Of a DNA stretch of 64,000 bases, positions 1 through 12,200 are shown one piece after another (the stretch's first letter is position 1; the number at the start of each line of letters is the position of its first letter). This stretch comes from Zizania palustris (lineage: Eukaryota; Streptophyta; Magnoliopsida; Poales; Poaceae). Position numbers and translations under genes: made by a program. Below the pieces are notes generated by a model. That model ran no database searches. It was not told where the DNA came from and saw nothing but the letters and a program-made list of their open reading frames with translations. The DNA lies in contig JAAALK010000079.1 in NCBI GenBank assembly GCA_019279435.1, positions 62,940,330 to 63,004,329 on the forward strand. Reading direction: 5' to 3'.

Positions 1-225
1 CCACGAGAACCGCCCCTTCCCGGACGCCTTCCCTCGCCGCCATTCCCCCTCGTACATGCACCCATCCGCCCAAACGTACTTCCCCTTCCCATGCGGCGCG
101 CCCCCGGCGAACCCGCCGCGGTACACGTCGCCGTTGGGCAGCGTCTTCTCCACCACCGCCTCCGCCCCATCGCCGTCGCACCCGCCGCCGCCGGCGGCGA
201 CCATCGCCGGCGCCACCCGCCTCAT
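1..225 (-). CDS. 5' end of a MORN-repeat phosphatidylinositol-4-phosphate 5-kinase (partial, runs off left edge)
   Basis: Reading the minus strand from an ATG at 225-223 gives 75 uninterrupted codons to the window edge. After a Gly-rich leader (residues 1-22) come two MORN-type units: LPNGDVYRGGFAGGAPHGKG (about 29-48), then a second containing YEGEWRRGKASGKGRF (about 59-74). Plant type-B PIP5Ks begin with such a MORN array ahead of a C-terminal lipid-kinase domain. They phosphorylate PI4P to PI(4,5)P2 at the plasma membrane, and the MORN repeats bind lipid and tune activity. The kinase domain lies outside the window, so the family call rests on the repeats and the N-terminal position. Other MORN proteins (for example ARC3-like) are possible but fit the spacing less well. 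The first ATG is used; a second in-frame ATG follows at residue 8. High GC is typical of the 5' ends of grass genes. Confidence 0.8.
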   Translation of the reverse strand, partial: MRRVAPAMVAAGGGGCDGDGAEAVVEKTLPNGDVYRGGFAGGAPHGKGKYVWADGCMYEGEWRRGKASGKGRFSW

Positions 226-870
226 CTGCGGGCTCCCTCACCCCCTCACCCCCTCACGACCCCGGCATTACAGATCGAGACCGCCGCTAGGGTTAGCGTC
301 TTAGCGATTGGGGCTTCCGAGCTTTCCCCCTTCCCCTTTTCCTCCCAATTTTTTTCTCTCCCCCTGCTACTACCCGGTCGTTTGATTTAGGCTACTGGCC
401 TAGTGCCTCGTACTCCGCTCCACTGCTACTGTGGAAGCGAAGGAATAGACTGCGAGAGAAGAGAGGGGACGAGAAAGCCGGGTGTGCAGCGACGCTTTTA
501 CCGTACTGCCCCTGCGGCTGGGCAAATTCGCTGGAGCCGCCGAATTTGGGTTGGCCGGTGCCACGGGTGAGTTTACGGAAATACCCCTGGACGGCTTCGC
601 TGGTGGTGGGCCATGGCGTGTGGCACGACTCACGAGTGGTCCCATCGACGTCGTCGCCCGGGTCGGGTCGGGGTGGGTGACTGGCCGGCCGGCCGGCCGC
701 GCGCGGAAGCCGAGGAATCGTGGCTGGTTCGATCTCGTTGTGGGCCCGGAGGCGCGCTTGGGATCGGGTCCCACCCGGCGGTCAGGCGCTGACGTGGCCG
801 GCACGTAGGCCCGTGGGTTCTCGTGCCATTGACAGCGTGTCCTCATGTGCCGTGATTTCTTACAGCTATG
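226..870 (-). promoter_or_regulatory. 5'UTR and promoter side of the PIP5K-like gene
   Basis: GC-rich sequence directly upstream of the minus-strand start codon, including a GGCCGGCC run near 690. Composition drops sharply to AT-rich intergenic DNA at about 870. Open frames on both strands here look like by-products of high GC and match nothing recognised. No clear TATA box was identified. Confidence 0.4.
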
Positions 871-2677
871 GTTAACGGCTGCGTGGAGTTCGTTAAGATT
901 TATTTGTTTCTTAAGCTATTTACGAGTTTCATGACATTGTTTTCTAAACTGCATATCAGTTTTACAACTGAATTAAATACTTTCTCGCAATAGAGAATTT
1001 TATTTTAATATTTCTTAGGCTAACTAGTATAATTGAATGCAACTAGTTCTCATGAAATACCTTTTTTCTGATGAAACGATTTGGTTTTCAGTGGTCATTT
1101 CATTTCGTTTCATCCGTTTTGGAAACAGGTTAGCACCATATCATGGTTATGATACTACTTTTTTTCTTTCCTCATTAATTTAATGACATGTCAGTAATAA
1201 ATCTGATGTGGCATGGTAATTAATATCATAAAACCCCAATGTGAATAGCCTTATTCCTTGTTATTTGAGGTGACATTAAATGATTTCGTAAGTAAAATTA
1301 TTGCAGTGATATTTGTGGAAACAAGCGGACTGTTACATTACTAGATAAGTCAGATACAGTAGAAAGGAGAAATGGATCTCTTTGGGAAGATACTCCTAGA
1401 AAGGACTAGACATGGTGCAGACACAAAAAGGGCAAGTGCAGCGACCAGCGATGTGCCCATGTTGGACAACAGAAAAGGCGCGTGGCCATTAGTTTGCTGA
1501 TTTGGGACATAAGCATGCATGATTCTCAAATCCAGTGCTTAACATTTTGTAATGCTTTGACTTGTTTATAAGTTTGTTCTTTGTGTGCTAACTAGTTTAA
1601 CATAAATTATACCAATAACTATAATATAAAACAACTTGTTATAACATTTTGTAATGCTTTGACTTTCTTCTCATGAATGCTTTTAAACGGCTTATGATAT
1701 AAAACAAAACATGATGAGACGATGGTATTATTGAGAAACACTACAGTGATGATATATATATGTATGGGCAATCATTCAATGCCGTTGTAATGCCACGTCC
1801 ATACTCAATCAAGCTGGTAGCAACTGCCTCAGCTCGCAGGCATGAGAGTATGAGACAATGAGCTAACTGTCACCACTTTCTTGCTCGTGTCAGTCTCCCA
1901 ACTAGGAATGAAACGACTTCCATACATACGATTAATTACTAGACGTGGCTGTGTTAACGAGAGGAAAATAAAATGACACGCACTATTAAATTTTGGTAGT
2001 CGTAGCTAATACAAGTTTTAAAATGTATATAAGAAGATAGTGTACTCTCTGTAAGCTCAAACGTAGCTTCACCCAATATTGCACGAGAAATCCAGTCAGT
2101 TTAATTTCTATAAATCCATGGGCTCATTCCGTTGTTGCAAGAGTCATCCATGTACGAAAAAAACCGGATGCATGTATTCGAACACTGCAGAAGCGTGGAA
2201 GTATTTTTTTTTACAAAGAAGCCTAAAGCTTTTTCAGTGTGGCTTAATAAGGCAAACGCACGTTTGTTTCAGATAGGAATTATAAAAAACCTATTTTTTA
2301 TAAGCTAAAACAAATATAGAAATTTATTTTATTATAATCTGAAGTATAAATTATAAAAATCTAATAATAAACTGATCCAATTCAAACCGAAACAAACAGG
2401 AGTATAGTATTTGATTATTCATACGTTTGAACGAATGATATTGCCTGGCTAAAAGATTAGTAGGGCCACTAATCTCTGTCAAGTACTAGTTGCAATATTG
2501 AGATTGTCGCACGAGGTATTAAGGTTTTTTTTCTTCCCATCGTAATCAACGGATACACGATTGAAGAACAGAGTGTGAACTGCGAATCAAAAGTTCAAAA
2601 CAGATCGCTGGTTGAACGGATTGATTGTTTTTCCATCTTCTATATAAAAATGTACCATCCACTCTTAGTGTCTTTTT
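871..2677. other. AT-rich intergenic DNA, no gene seen
   Basis: No recognisable coding segment. It holds one 24-bp direct repeat (starts at 1540 and 1642, core TAACATTTTGTAATGCTTTG) 102 bp apart. Nothing else was identified. Confidence 0.5.
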
Positions 2678-2836
2678 CGATCCAAGGGGCTAAAGCAAAC
2701 TAACTAAAATTTAGTCACTTTAGAGGCTAAAGATCCAAACAAACCTAAAGGGACGAAAAAATTTTAGTCCCATTAGCTCAAAGGAGGAGATAAGAGGGGC
2801 TAAATTGCCCATTTTTTCACCTCTACCCTCACCTTA

Positions 2837-3579
2837 GAGCATCCACAATGGTTGTCTCAAATAGCTAGCTGATGTGGAGATGAGAGAAGAATAAAAATAA
2901 TAATTTATTTCACCACTAGTACTTGGTTTCACATGTAATACACTCAGTTTCTTGTAATACGTGAAATCTCCTATATCTATTAGCTCGTCGCTAGTTATTC
3001 TTTTTTTCCCCGCATTTTCTATCCACGTAGGAAAGAGAGTGAATCTAGCTAGTTGTTGGCGTAAAAGATTACGCTAACAGGTTTCTAAAGATTAGTAACT
3101 AACAAACGAAGTGCTTGTGAAGTAAACTATTTCAAGCCTCCGAAAGGATAATAGCTCAAAACAGTTCAAAGATGTATATTGAGTAACTCAGTCTTCCTCT
3201 CTCGTTACAGGGTAAAACAGGGGGTATTTATAGGCCCAAACATTAAGGAAAAGGCCTTTTTACCCCTCTGTGACAACCGACATAGTGGAAACTATTCAGT
3301 ACTCGTAATAGGGTTAAAACGGTAAAAGACTAATCTATGAGAAAGAAGATAAGTCTTTCATCCTAGCTGGCAAAGAAGCTCTCGGAAGATTCAATGTTCG
3401 AAGATATACTCCGAACTAGAGTTCGTCTTCGTCCTTCAAACTTGATCCAATATCCTTCCGGAGTTAGATGCTGGAAGCCTTTGATTAAATCACATGCCTT
3501 TGTCTTGCTACAACAATAGCCCTGAAGATTAAGTATTTTCCCCCAACACTAGTGAAATAGACAACCATTGGAGATGCTC
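2837..3579. mobile_element. Tourist-like (PIF/Harbinger) MITE, interrupted by a solo LTR
   Basis: The terminal inverted repeats are GAGCATCCACAATGGTTGTC on the left and the complement of GACAACCATTGGAGATGCTC on the right. The element is flanked by TTA at 2834-2836 and 3580-3582, the PIF/Harbinger target. Removing the nested solo LTR leaves about 243 bp, a normal MITE size. Confidence 0.75.
3054..3548. mobile_element. Solo LTR nested in the Tourist-like MITE
   Basis: A 495-bp segment begins TGTTGG and ends CCAACA, the usual LTR termini. It has a perfect 5-bp target duplication CTAGT at 3049-3053 and 3549-3553. There is no internal retrotransposon sequence and no second LTR, so this is an LTR left after unequal recombination. 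The family is not identified. Confidence 0.8.
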
Positions 3580-3914
3580 TTACATGCATGCATGAAAAGT
3601 AAGGAGCAATAAATAGAGACATTTGAGTTACTCCCTCCGGTACACAAAAACAAGTCGTTTTGGACATGATTTCACATATCAAGGAGCAATTAATTAGTGT
3701 GTACTTTCCATGTTTGCCCTTATTAAATATAGTGCAGGAGTAAACATAGCACGAAAAACAAGAAAAAAGTAGTACTACTTGAGGGATATAGTTGTCCAAA
3801 ATGCACAATAAAATGCAATAAAGTTTTTAACCTCTACTTTAGTTATTGGATCCAAATAAAGGTGACTAAAATTTAGTAACTAGTTTTAGTGACTTTACAT
3901 TAACTCCTTGATCC

Positions 3915-4329
3915 AAGCTTGAAACGCTAGGGGCACTATTTCTTCACATGCTTGATGCTTCTTCCATGCCAAGTTGTTCTTCCCTTTCGTCGATGACGCC
4001 AATGGATTACATGCGTTCGTTGCTGCCCCGTGAGAACTTGTTTGGATTATATTTCTGCTCTCTTCTCTGCCTGGAGAAAGCCAAGACCGGCGGTTCGTAC
4101 GTGCATGGCACGATAAAATACTTCTCTGCGTAGACTGCAATGTGTACATCGATCGGGGCATCCGTGTCTCACACGGACTAGTTTTGTCATGTCTGAATAC
4201 AATATACAAACGGAGACCCGAGCACCTGACGTACCGTGGGACAGGGACATGAACAGATCAGAGTCAGACTCGATGAGGTGATCAAGTTGGGAAACAAGCA
4301 CACAGTAAGCATATGTCCAATTAGAGCAG
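3915..4329. other. Intergenic, no gene seen
   Basis: Short open frames overlap here on both strands with no recognisable domain. Nothing supported. Confidence 0.4.
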
Positions 4330-5066
4330 GGAGATGGGCGGCACGGGCCCTTCGGGCCAGGACCTAAAATGGGTCGGGTCATTTCGGCCCAATAAATTTA
4401 AGGGTCGGGTTGGGCCGGCCCGAAGTAGTGTTAGTCAAGTTTAGGCATGGTCCAAAGCACATCGGGCCTGGATGGGCCGGGCCGGTCCAAAAACGGCCCT
4501 AACTTTGTAACATCGTTAGACGGTTTCTTACCAGGGTTATGAAAATATTTATTTAATTTATCTTTAAATAATGAAAATTCTAGTTCACATAAAATAATAG
4601 AACAACTCAAAAAATAGGGGGAAATTAATTTCATTAATAATTTACACATGATACTAGTTTATTAATACTATTTTCTTCGCTCTTGAGCATATATATTTAC
4701 ATTTTGATTTGTCCTATATATGAATGACTCAAATTTTGATTTGTCTTACACATAATATAGAGCAAGGTATATTCAAATGGTAATTTACACACTTTTTAAA
4801 TTTTTAATAACATGTCTCCTCCTTGTGCGTTGTGGACGCAGATGAATTATTTACCCATGGGCTTTTCTGGGCCGGGCCGACCCAGGCATGGCCCACTTTA
4901 AGGGCCATACCCGGGCCGCCCACCGGGCCTAACCTCCAGGCCCAAATCCGGCTCTTGTACGGGCCGTGCCGGCCCGGCCCATCCATGGACCGTACCGGGC
5001 CGTGCTTTGCGTGGGCCGGATCTACGTGCTTTGGGCCGGCCCAAAAAAGTACGGCCCAGGCCTAGA
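4330..5066. repeat. Pair of GGGCCGGGCC-rich blocks in roughly inverted arrangement around an AT-rich core
   Basis: Two blocks (about 4330-4500 and 4860-5066) are dominated by GGGCC, GGCCCGG and GGGCCGGCCC motifs. They flank an AT-rich core of about 350 bp. The layout resembles a grass foldback or MULE-type element with GC-rich terminal regions. I could not align exact termini or a target duplication, so the class is open. The LINE lies just to its right. Confidence 0.4.
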
Positions 5067-5098
5067 TCTATTTCCAATGAAAACAGGTGACCATACAA

Positions 5099-7621
5099 AA
5101 ATGGCTCTTAGAGGGGGATGCTAATACTAGTTTCTTTCATAGAGTTGCTTCTAGTAGAAAGAAAAAGGCTGGTATTTTGTTTTTAGAAAAAGATGGGGTG
5201 GTGATTAATGAGTTTAATGACCTGAAGACTCATATTTATGATTTTTATAAAAAACTCTTTGGTTCTGAGGATTGGGGGAGGTTTCATGTGGCTACTGATA
5301 TGTGGGATTTTGGTCGGAAGGTTTGTGCTCAGGACAATGATTATCTTGTTAGTCCTTTTACTTTTGCTGAGTTAGATACTGCTTTTAGGGGTATGAGATT
5401 AAATACAGCTCCTGGGCCTGATGGTTTTTCTCCTAATTTTTTCAAAGCCTTTTGGCACATTTTTAAATATCAATTTAAGGAGATGTTGGATGAGTTATAT
5501 AAGGGTGAGTTAGATATTGGGAGATTGAATTTTGGAGAGATTGTTCTTCTTCCTAAAGTTCAAGATGCTTGCAATATTTCTAACTTTAGGCCTATTTGTC
5601 TGATGAATGTGGGTTTCAAAATTATTACCAGGGTGCTATCTGTTAGACTGAGTTCTGTGGTAGACAAATATATTGATGTCAGTCAAACTGCTTTTATCCC
5701 TGGTAGAAATATTTTGGAGGGGGTTGTGAGTTTACATGAAATTTTACATGAAGTGAAAATCAGGAAGCAGAAGGGGGTTATTCTGAAATTAGACTTTGAG
5801 AAAGCTTATGATAGGATTCAGTGGGGGTTCCTTCTGGAAGTTTTACATAGGAAAGGTTTTCATGGTAAGTGGGTGGAGTGGATTAGTAGGGTGGTGATGG
5901 GGGTAAGGTGGCTATTAATATTAATGGTTCGGTTGGGGATTTTTTCAGAACATATAAAGGCGTGAGACAAGGTGACCCTTTGTCTCCCATTCTTTTTAAT
6001 TTGGTAGTGGATGCCCTTTCTGAAATTTTATCTAAAGCCAAGAGTAGGGGTCATATTAAGGGGTTAGTTTCGCATTTGATTCTAGGGGGTGTGACTCATT
6101 TGCAATATGCGGATGACACAGTGCTGCTTTGCGAGTGGGATGTGCAATCTTTTATTGCGATTAAATTTCTTCTCTATTGTTTTGAAGTTCTTTCTGGTAT
6201 GAAAGTGAATTATCATAAAAGTGAAATTTTTACGATGGGGATCTCAGATGGGGAGGCTCAGGAAGTGGCTGATTGGTTTAATTGCAAACTTGGGTCTTTA
6301 CCTATGACTTATTTGGGCGTGCCTGTTCATCATTCTAAACCTGGTGTTGCATACTTTTGTAGTGTAGTTAATAAGGTTGAAAAAAAGTTGGCGTCGTGAA
6401 AATGTGGGCATTTATCGTTTGGAGGAAGAATGGTGTTGATTAATTCTTGCTTGTCGAGTATTCCTTTGTATTGCATGAGCATTTTCAAGTTGCCTGATTC
6501 TGTGCATGCTCATCTTGATAGTATTAGAAGTAGGTTTTTTTGGGGTGGGACGCAGCAGAATAAAAAATTCCATATGGTGAATTGGAAGAAGCTGTGTAGG
6601 CCTAAAAAGAATGGGGGGATGGGTTTTTTAGATACAAGGGCCATGAACTGGGCGCTTTTGGGGAAATGGGTGTTTAACATTCAGAGTGATAAGGGGGGGG
6701 CTTTGTTATGATCTCATGAGGAAAAAATATAAATTAAAGGAAAGTGCCTTAGGTGGGAATCACATTAAGGGTTCGTGTTTTTGGAATAACATTCAGTCAA
6801 TCAAGTCCCTGGTGCTTGGTAATTGTAAGTTTGAGTTGGGAAAAGGTGATAAAATTAGATTTTGGGAGGATGCTTGGCTGGAGGATTTGCCTCTGAAAAT
6901 CAATTTTTTTGGTTTGTATAATATTTGCAGCTCTCAGGGGGTTTCGGTTTTTGAGGTTCAACAAGAGGGGTGGTTTTGTTTGTTTAAGCGCTCTTTGAAT
7001 AGTAGTGAGATTAGGCAGTGGGAGAGTCTGGTTGAGAAGTGCTTGGAGGTGACTAATGGTGTAGGTGGTGACAAAGTTGGGTGGATGTTGGATAAGAGGG
7101 GGTTTTCTTCCAGATCCCTCTATCAGTGGTTGGTTTTTGGGGGGATTGTGGATGATGGTTGTAAGCTGATTTGGAGAGTGGCTGCTCCTCTCAAGGTAAA
7201 AATTTTCCTGTGGTTAGTGATGCTTGGCAAAATACAAGCTGGGGAACAATTGAAAAAAAGGGGGTGGAGGGGGGACCCGCATTGCAAGTGGTGCGGCAAA
7301 ATGGAGTCGGTGAATCACCTGATGTTTCATTGTTCTTTATCTCGTTTTATGTGGTGTTTTGTTCGGGATGCCCTGGTTTGGCAGAGGAATATTTCTGATT
7401 TTCAACATATTGAGGATGTTCAGAACATTTTTCGGGGCGTGAATAAAAAGTTGAGGTTTCTGGGAATGGTGGCGGCCGGGGTGTGGACGATATGGATTAC
7501 TCGTAATGATTTTGTGTTTAACAACAAAGTTCCTAGTAGTGTGCAGGTGGTGCTTTATAGACTAACAAATTTTGTGGCGCAGTGGGTGAATCTGGTGAAG
7601 GGAGTCACAGGGAGGCCGTGA
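5099..7621 (+). pseudogene. Broken LINE ORF2: reverse transcriptase and zf-RVT region
   Basis: The reverse transcriptase motifs are in order: TAPGPDGFSPNFFKAFW, NFRPICLMNVGFKIITRVL, FIPGRNILEG, LDFEKAYDRIQW, GVRQGDPLSPILFNLVVDAL and the catalytic YADDT box. A C-terminal zinc-binding segment (CKWCGKMESVNHLMFHC) follows at about 7279-7330. Three defects are visible. A one-base loss in a G run near 5900 shifts the frame before the RQGDPLSP motif. A TGA stands where the family usually has Trp, at about 6397. A one-base gain in the G run near 6691-6698 shifts it again. The protein therefore cannot be made whole. The endonuclease half is missing because of 5' truncation. Confidence 0.92.
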
Positions 7622-7993
7622 TGGAGGACTTAAAATTGCTCCGTACTCAAATCGATCGACTGGCAAACACATGAAGCGGCGGAAGCCCCTGTGATGGTCT
7701 GCTTTGGTCGTTTGGGTCGGAGAGATTGAGTTTTCCTAGTTGACGAGTGGTTTCAGTTGGCTGTTGATGTTATTCTGGTTTTGTAAGTGGATATTTTGGG
7801 TGTTTTTGGATACACTCGGTTGCTGTGGGTTTGTTGTTTTGGCAAGATCTGAGTTCTAGGGGTATTATTAGCCTCAGGGGGGATTAGGGGAGCTGTGTCT
7901 TCATGTTCAATGTTTTGGTTGTGTGAACTGGAAGTTTGTTTTCCAATAAAGTAGGATGCATCCTTGGGATGTGTCTGTTCTCAAAAAAAAAAA
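5099..7993 (+). mobile_element. 5'-truncated L1-type LINE (non-LTR retrotransposon)
   Basis: The element ends in an A-run (7983-7997). It is flanked by a 19-bp perfect target-site duplication, AAAACAGGTGACCATACAA, at 5080-5098 and 7994-8012; the A-rich edge makes the exact boundary ambiguous by a few bases. It contains ORF2 from just before the reverse transcriptase to the end, but no ORF1 and no endonuclease domain, the usual result of incomplete target-primed reverse transcription. About 370 bp of 3'UTR separates the end of ORF2 from the A-tail. Confidence 0.95.
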
Positions 7994-8012
7994 AAAACAG
8001 GTGACCATACAA

Positions 8013-8872
8013 GCTGCCAGAAAACTCGGCTAGGATCATATTTTTCTCGTACGAGAAGAACCCGCTTCGCGCTCAAGGCACGGTTCTTGACAATGTCTGC
8101 TTCGAAGCAGAGTGGGTTTTTTATTGCAAAAGAGGCCTCAAGAGGCCCAAGATTGCACCGGCCGGCCTATATGCTCATGTGGGAACAATGGCTTTTCTCC
8201 TAGGTTTTAGTTTTTAAAATCAAATCTGTATTGAAATTAGGTTCAATTTAAGATGTAAAAAAATCTCAGAAATAAGTTGGAAAACTAAGATATTTTTGGT
8301 GATTTCGTAAATACTCAAATTAAAGAGAAGGTTTAGTTGTTACCAGCATATAATGGAAATGTTTCATAAGAACAGAGCATTATCTTGAGGCCGAAATTAG
8401 GAGCCGTTGGATGAAATTTAAGCGGCGGGATGCGAGATGCGTTGTTTTTTTTTCCCGAAGCATTACGGGTATTTTGTGGGCCGTCCGATGGTTGCGTATT
8501 GGGCCAAGAGAACCGAACGCTTCAAACGGCGGCCCGTGGAATATTTATATCTTATGGACTTAAGAGTTTGAATACGAAAGCACTAATAAAACATGCAATG
8601 TGTCATCACTTTAGTTCAAAATTAACTAACATTTGAAAAACCAGAGCAACAACTTATGCGTACGTGAAGCTGTGAAAATGACGATGTAATAATCCCTTGC
8701 AGACTTACGCCGTTAATTAAGCGCACCCACCAACTCGAGCAGCTAGCGTGCGTCATGTGTCGTTTTGGCGTGCACTGACCATACAAAAAAGTACACCTGA
8801 GTCCTGCCCATGCCACCCAGGTTGCCATCCGACTGGACATCCCGGCGACCCGGCGTCACATCCAAACCAAAC
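8013..8872. other. Intergenic, no gene seen
   Basis: No coding or repeat feature is recognised between the LINE and the CACTA element. Confidence 0.4.
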
Positions 8873-8875
8873 TAC

Positions 8876-9287
8876 CACTACGGAATACAGTTATTTGCCG
8901 AGTGCCTAGGGCACTCGGCGAAGCCCACAATGCACTCGGCAAAGGCTTCGCCGAGTGCCACACTCGGCGAACCCCACTCGGCGATAGCTGTGTCGGCGAC
9001 GTGAGGGTTCGCCGAGTGCTTTTTATCGGGCACTCGGCGAAGTCTTTGCCGAGTGCAATATAGACTTCGCCGAGTGCCACGTATAGCACTCGGCAAACTT
9101 AGCCGGTTGACGGCCGGGGTGGCCGTTAACGGGGCTTCGCCGAGTGCCCCACGTGGCACTCGGCGAAGGGGGTTTGCCGAGTGCCACGGGGGGCACTCGG
9201 CGAAGGTGGCGAAGGTTTGCCGAGTGCCCGAGAGAATGCACTCGGCAAAGTTTTGTGCTCTCGGCGAACAGAGCGTTTCCGGTAGTG
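8876..9287. mobile_element. 412-bp non-autonomous CACTA element
   Basis: It begins CACTACGGAAT and ends ATTCCGG-type GTTTCCGGTAGTG, flanked by a perfect 3-bp TAC duplication (8873-8875 and 9288-9290), all diagnostic of CACTA (En/Spm). The interior is almost wholly alternating TTTGCCGAGTGC and GCACTCGGCGAA subterminal repeats, where CACTA transposase binds. No transposase is encoded. Confidence 0.93.
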
Positions 9288-9290
9288 TAC

Positions 9291-12200
9291 GGGATGCGCG
9301 CACGTGTTGCACGGCCTCCCCCGATCCCTCAGAAATCCACAAGCCGGCCGGCCGGCCGGCCGGCCTTGCTTAGCGACTAAGCATGCATACGTGATACGCC
9401 CCGCGCGTTTGGGTTATTGCAAATGACGCCGCACCGCACCGCACCGGCGCGGCGCGAGAGTCCTCCATCCCCCCGCGCGACGCGACGCGCGCGGGCGCCA
9501 AGTGCCCGACAAGGGAGAGCGGGACGTGCGCTCCAATGTGCAATTCAACTCGCAACTTGCCGCCGCGCGCGGGGGCCTTGCTTTGCTAGTAGTGCGCGCG
9601 TCACCGCGCAAAAGCGCCGCATTATTACGCGCCCGGCGTGGCCCAGCCAAAAGGCGTCGTCCCCGCCTCGCCTCGCCTCGCCTCGCCCCGTGTGGAGGAG
9701 CACAGCACAGCACAGCAGCATGTCTCTCTCTCTCGAAAAGAAGGAAAGATTGAGCACAGCGAAAGGGGAGGAAAAGAGGGGGTCCGCCTCGACTGTCACT
9801 CGATCCTGACCGGCGATCGATCGATCGATCGATGCATGCAATTGGGAGGAGCTGGAGAGGCAGCATGTGTATCCCGCTGGATCTCCTTGTTGCATGCACG
9901 CTGCTAGCTTTTCCCACCGGAGGCAATCTTTCCCCGAGATTGCGAGTCGGCCACCTTTCCGACGAACCACGATGGAGTGAGCGCGCGTCGTCGTCTCCCA
10001 CGGAGTCAAACAGATCCAGCTCCGGCTCCAGCTCGATCCTCCCACTGCGTGCATGGCTGCGAAATGTCAGCTCAGCTCCTCAGCTCCCTGCATGGCTTGG
10101 TGGTGGGCCGGCCTCGTAGTTGTAGTATCACTGTGTTTCTGCACTACTGCAGAGATCTCTGAATCTCGGAGCATGTGCGTGCTGCTGCCGTTGGTGCATC
10201 ATCTGCCTCTCGCAGTCACACTGAGCTGCTAGCTACTGCCGACTAGTGTAGTGAGTGCTTGCTGAGATCCTGCGTGGTGTTGGTGGTGTAAGCGGTTGGC
10301 TGGCTGGGCTTTAGCTGTAGCTGGGGCCCGTCGAGATTCGTGCTCGTACGAGACATCCACGGCCACGTGTGGTGGATATACATGCAGAAACAAAATGGCA
10401 GCGAGTGTCAATTCATGACCGCGATCGATGGGCCTGTCGGTCGATCGAACCTTAGTACCATACACAAATCATGAGCATATATCGTAGCTTCGCTAGCTAT
10501 AGCTGCCGGTCGGGCCATCAAACTCCACTTAATCTGTTCTTCTCAAAGTTGCCTCTGAAAAGAAGAGAGCCAAGGGAACAACAGATGATCAAACTCTCTC
10601 TCTCTCTCTGTGCATGGCTGCATGCATGGCCGATGTGGCAGCAAAAGCTTAGCCCTATCTAGCTCTCAGTTATCCAGAGTACTACCCTGGATCCGTAAAT
10701 TCAAATCGGTTTGGATCCTGGTATCTTGGCTGCAACGATTAATTGTGTGAAAAATGTCAACGTCTAAATCAGGCTAGCTAGCTGCAGGGCCCAAACAAAA
10801 ACAATGAGCTACCAGTAGATCGGCAAGCAAGCTCGAGGCCCGGCCGGCCATTGGGCACACGAAAAGATACGCATGTTAGGGTTGTTAAATTGGTCCATTC
10901 CTACAAAAGCTCATGTAATGAAAAAGTATAAATGTGCATCAGTGCTCTCTCCTCTCTCTCTCTCTCTCTGCTTGCGCTGCTTCGATCATCCCTCAATTGC
11001 ACCAGTGAAAGTCGGTCCATCCATTTGCAGGAGCAAGCTGCCAAAGGGATCGAGAAGTATTGTTCATTATTAACGAGCTTTTTTGCGCATCCAATTGAGT
11101 CCAAATGATGAGAATTAGTTCGTCGTCAGGTACGTGCATTATGCTTGTGTACGCATATATACACAGCTAAAGATGCCTCCTAAAGTTGGATTCAGTGCAT
11201 ATATCCACGCAATCGATTCTGCTTTCAGCTGTTCCACGGTACTATAGTAGTAGATGGAGTCGTCAGAGGCCAAAGGACTTCCGCCATGATCAGGTATCTA
11301 TCTAATGCATCTCCCTTTTGTCAAGTTAATTGTTTTTTTACATAAAATAGTGTAGTGGTCTTTCTGCCTTGAAGAACCTAATTCGTGATATCACCGAACC
11401 TATCTGATGAATGCCCGAACGGGACTATATATGCATGCCTATTTAATTCCCCAGTTGAGGATTACTGTATATATCATGCATGTATCCATTCTCTATTTTA
11501 TTAGCGTATGTGTTAAGGGGATCGAGATGCATGTAGACATGTACGTACGTACATCGTTTTGACACTAAAAATTGTATTACCTCTCGATACATTCTCAAGA
11601 ATTGTAAGATTTCTTTATATTTAAAGATGATATATATGTAATATGTTTGATTGGAAAATATAATTGTGTTGGTATGCCCATAGTATATATCTGAATATAT
11701 TGATCTGTTCGTAACAATATGAAACAGCAGGAATTTGCACCTTAATTTTGTAGTTTACAAAATTCCATAGGATTCAAAATTCTATAATAAATTTCTTTAT
11801 CAGTCCTTTGTTCCAATTAAAGAAAACCTAAAACTACAATTCGTGTGGCTCTACACTCCTATAAAAATCATAAGTTGTAAACCCCCAAGATGATGTCTAC
11901 ACGAATGCTAAAACTTAACATAAGATCTGTGAAACAAACCATCTGCTTGTCATGTCGATCTTGTGCTTGCTTCATTGTCATGCTCGTCAAACGATTGGCC
12001 TTTTTAGGAGAAAAACTGTTCTGTTTGATCTTAGTGACCGTGACTTGGAGTACATCATTGTTGACAATTTGACATATGAAAGATGCATTTGTCGTCGCAC
12101 TTAGTGACCAACGCGAGACCGTCAAAACACACGTCGCATTTCAACCCATGGATGCATGCAGATTTTCCAGCCTAAGGATCACGCAGCTCGATCGTCTTCA

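Larger units (their letters stand above)
2678..3914. mobile_element. Possible outer MITE interrupted by nested elements
   Basis: The left edge GATCCAAGGGGCTAA (from 2679) resembles the reverse complement of the right edge near 3914 (GATCAAGGAGTTAA). Both flanks carry ACTAAAATTTAGT motifs, at about 2705 and 3866. This looks like a MITE whose middle was filled by the nested element at 2837-3579 and by a possible Stowaway-like fragment beginning ACTCCCTCCGG near 3631. Terminal matches are imperfect and no clean target duplication was found. Confidence 0.35.

Noticed and set aside
2079..2276. 65-codon plus-strand frame as a small gene
   Set aside because: No homology recognised, AT-rich flanks, and no promoter or splice context.
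4330..5066. GGGCC-rich blocks as coding exons
   Set aside because: Open frames are short, occur on both strands and translate to repetitive Gly/Pro/Arg/Trp strings; composition fits a repeat terminus.
8887..9270. Regularly alternating GCACTCGGC/GCCGAGTGC units as a CRISPR-like array
   Set aside because: Units are both-strand subterminal repeats inside a CACTA element with proper ends and target duplication; spacers are neither uniform nor unique.
9414..10001. 195-codon minus-strand frame as a gene
   Set aside because: Overlapped by several equally long frames on both strands in GC-rich DNA; no recognisable motif or gene structure.
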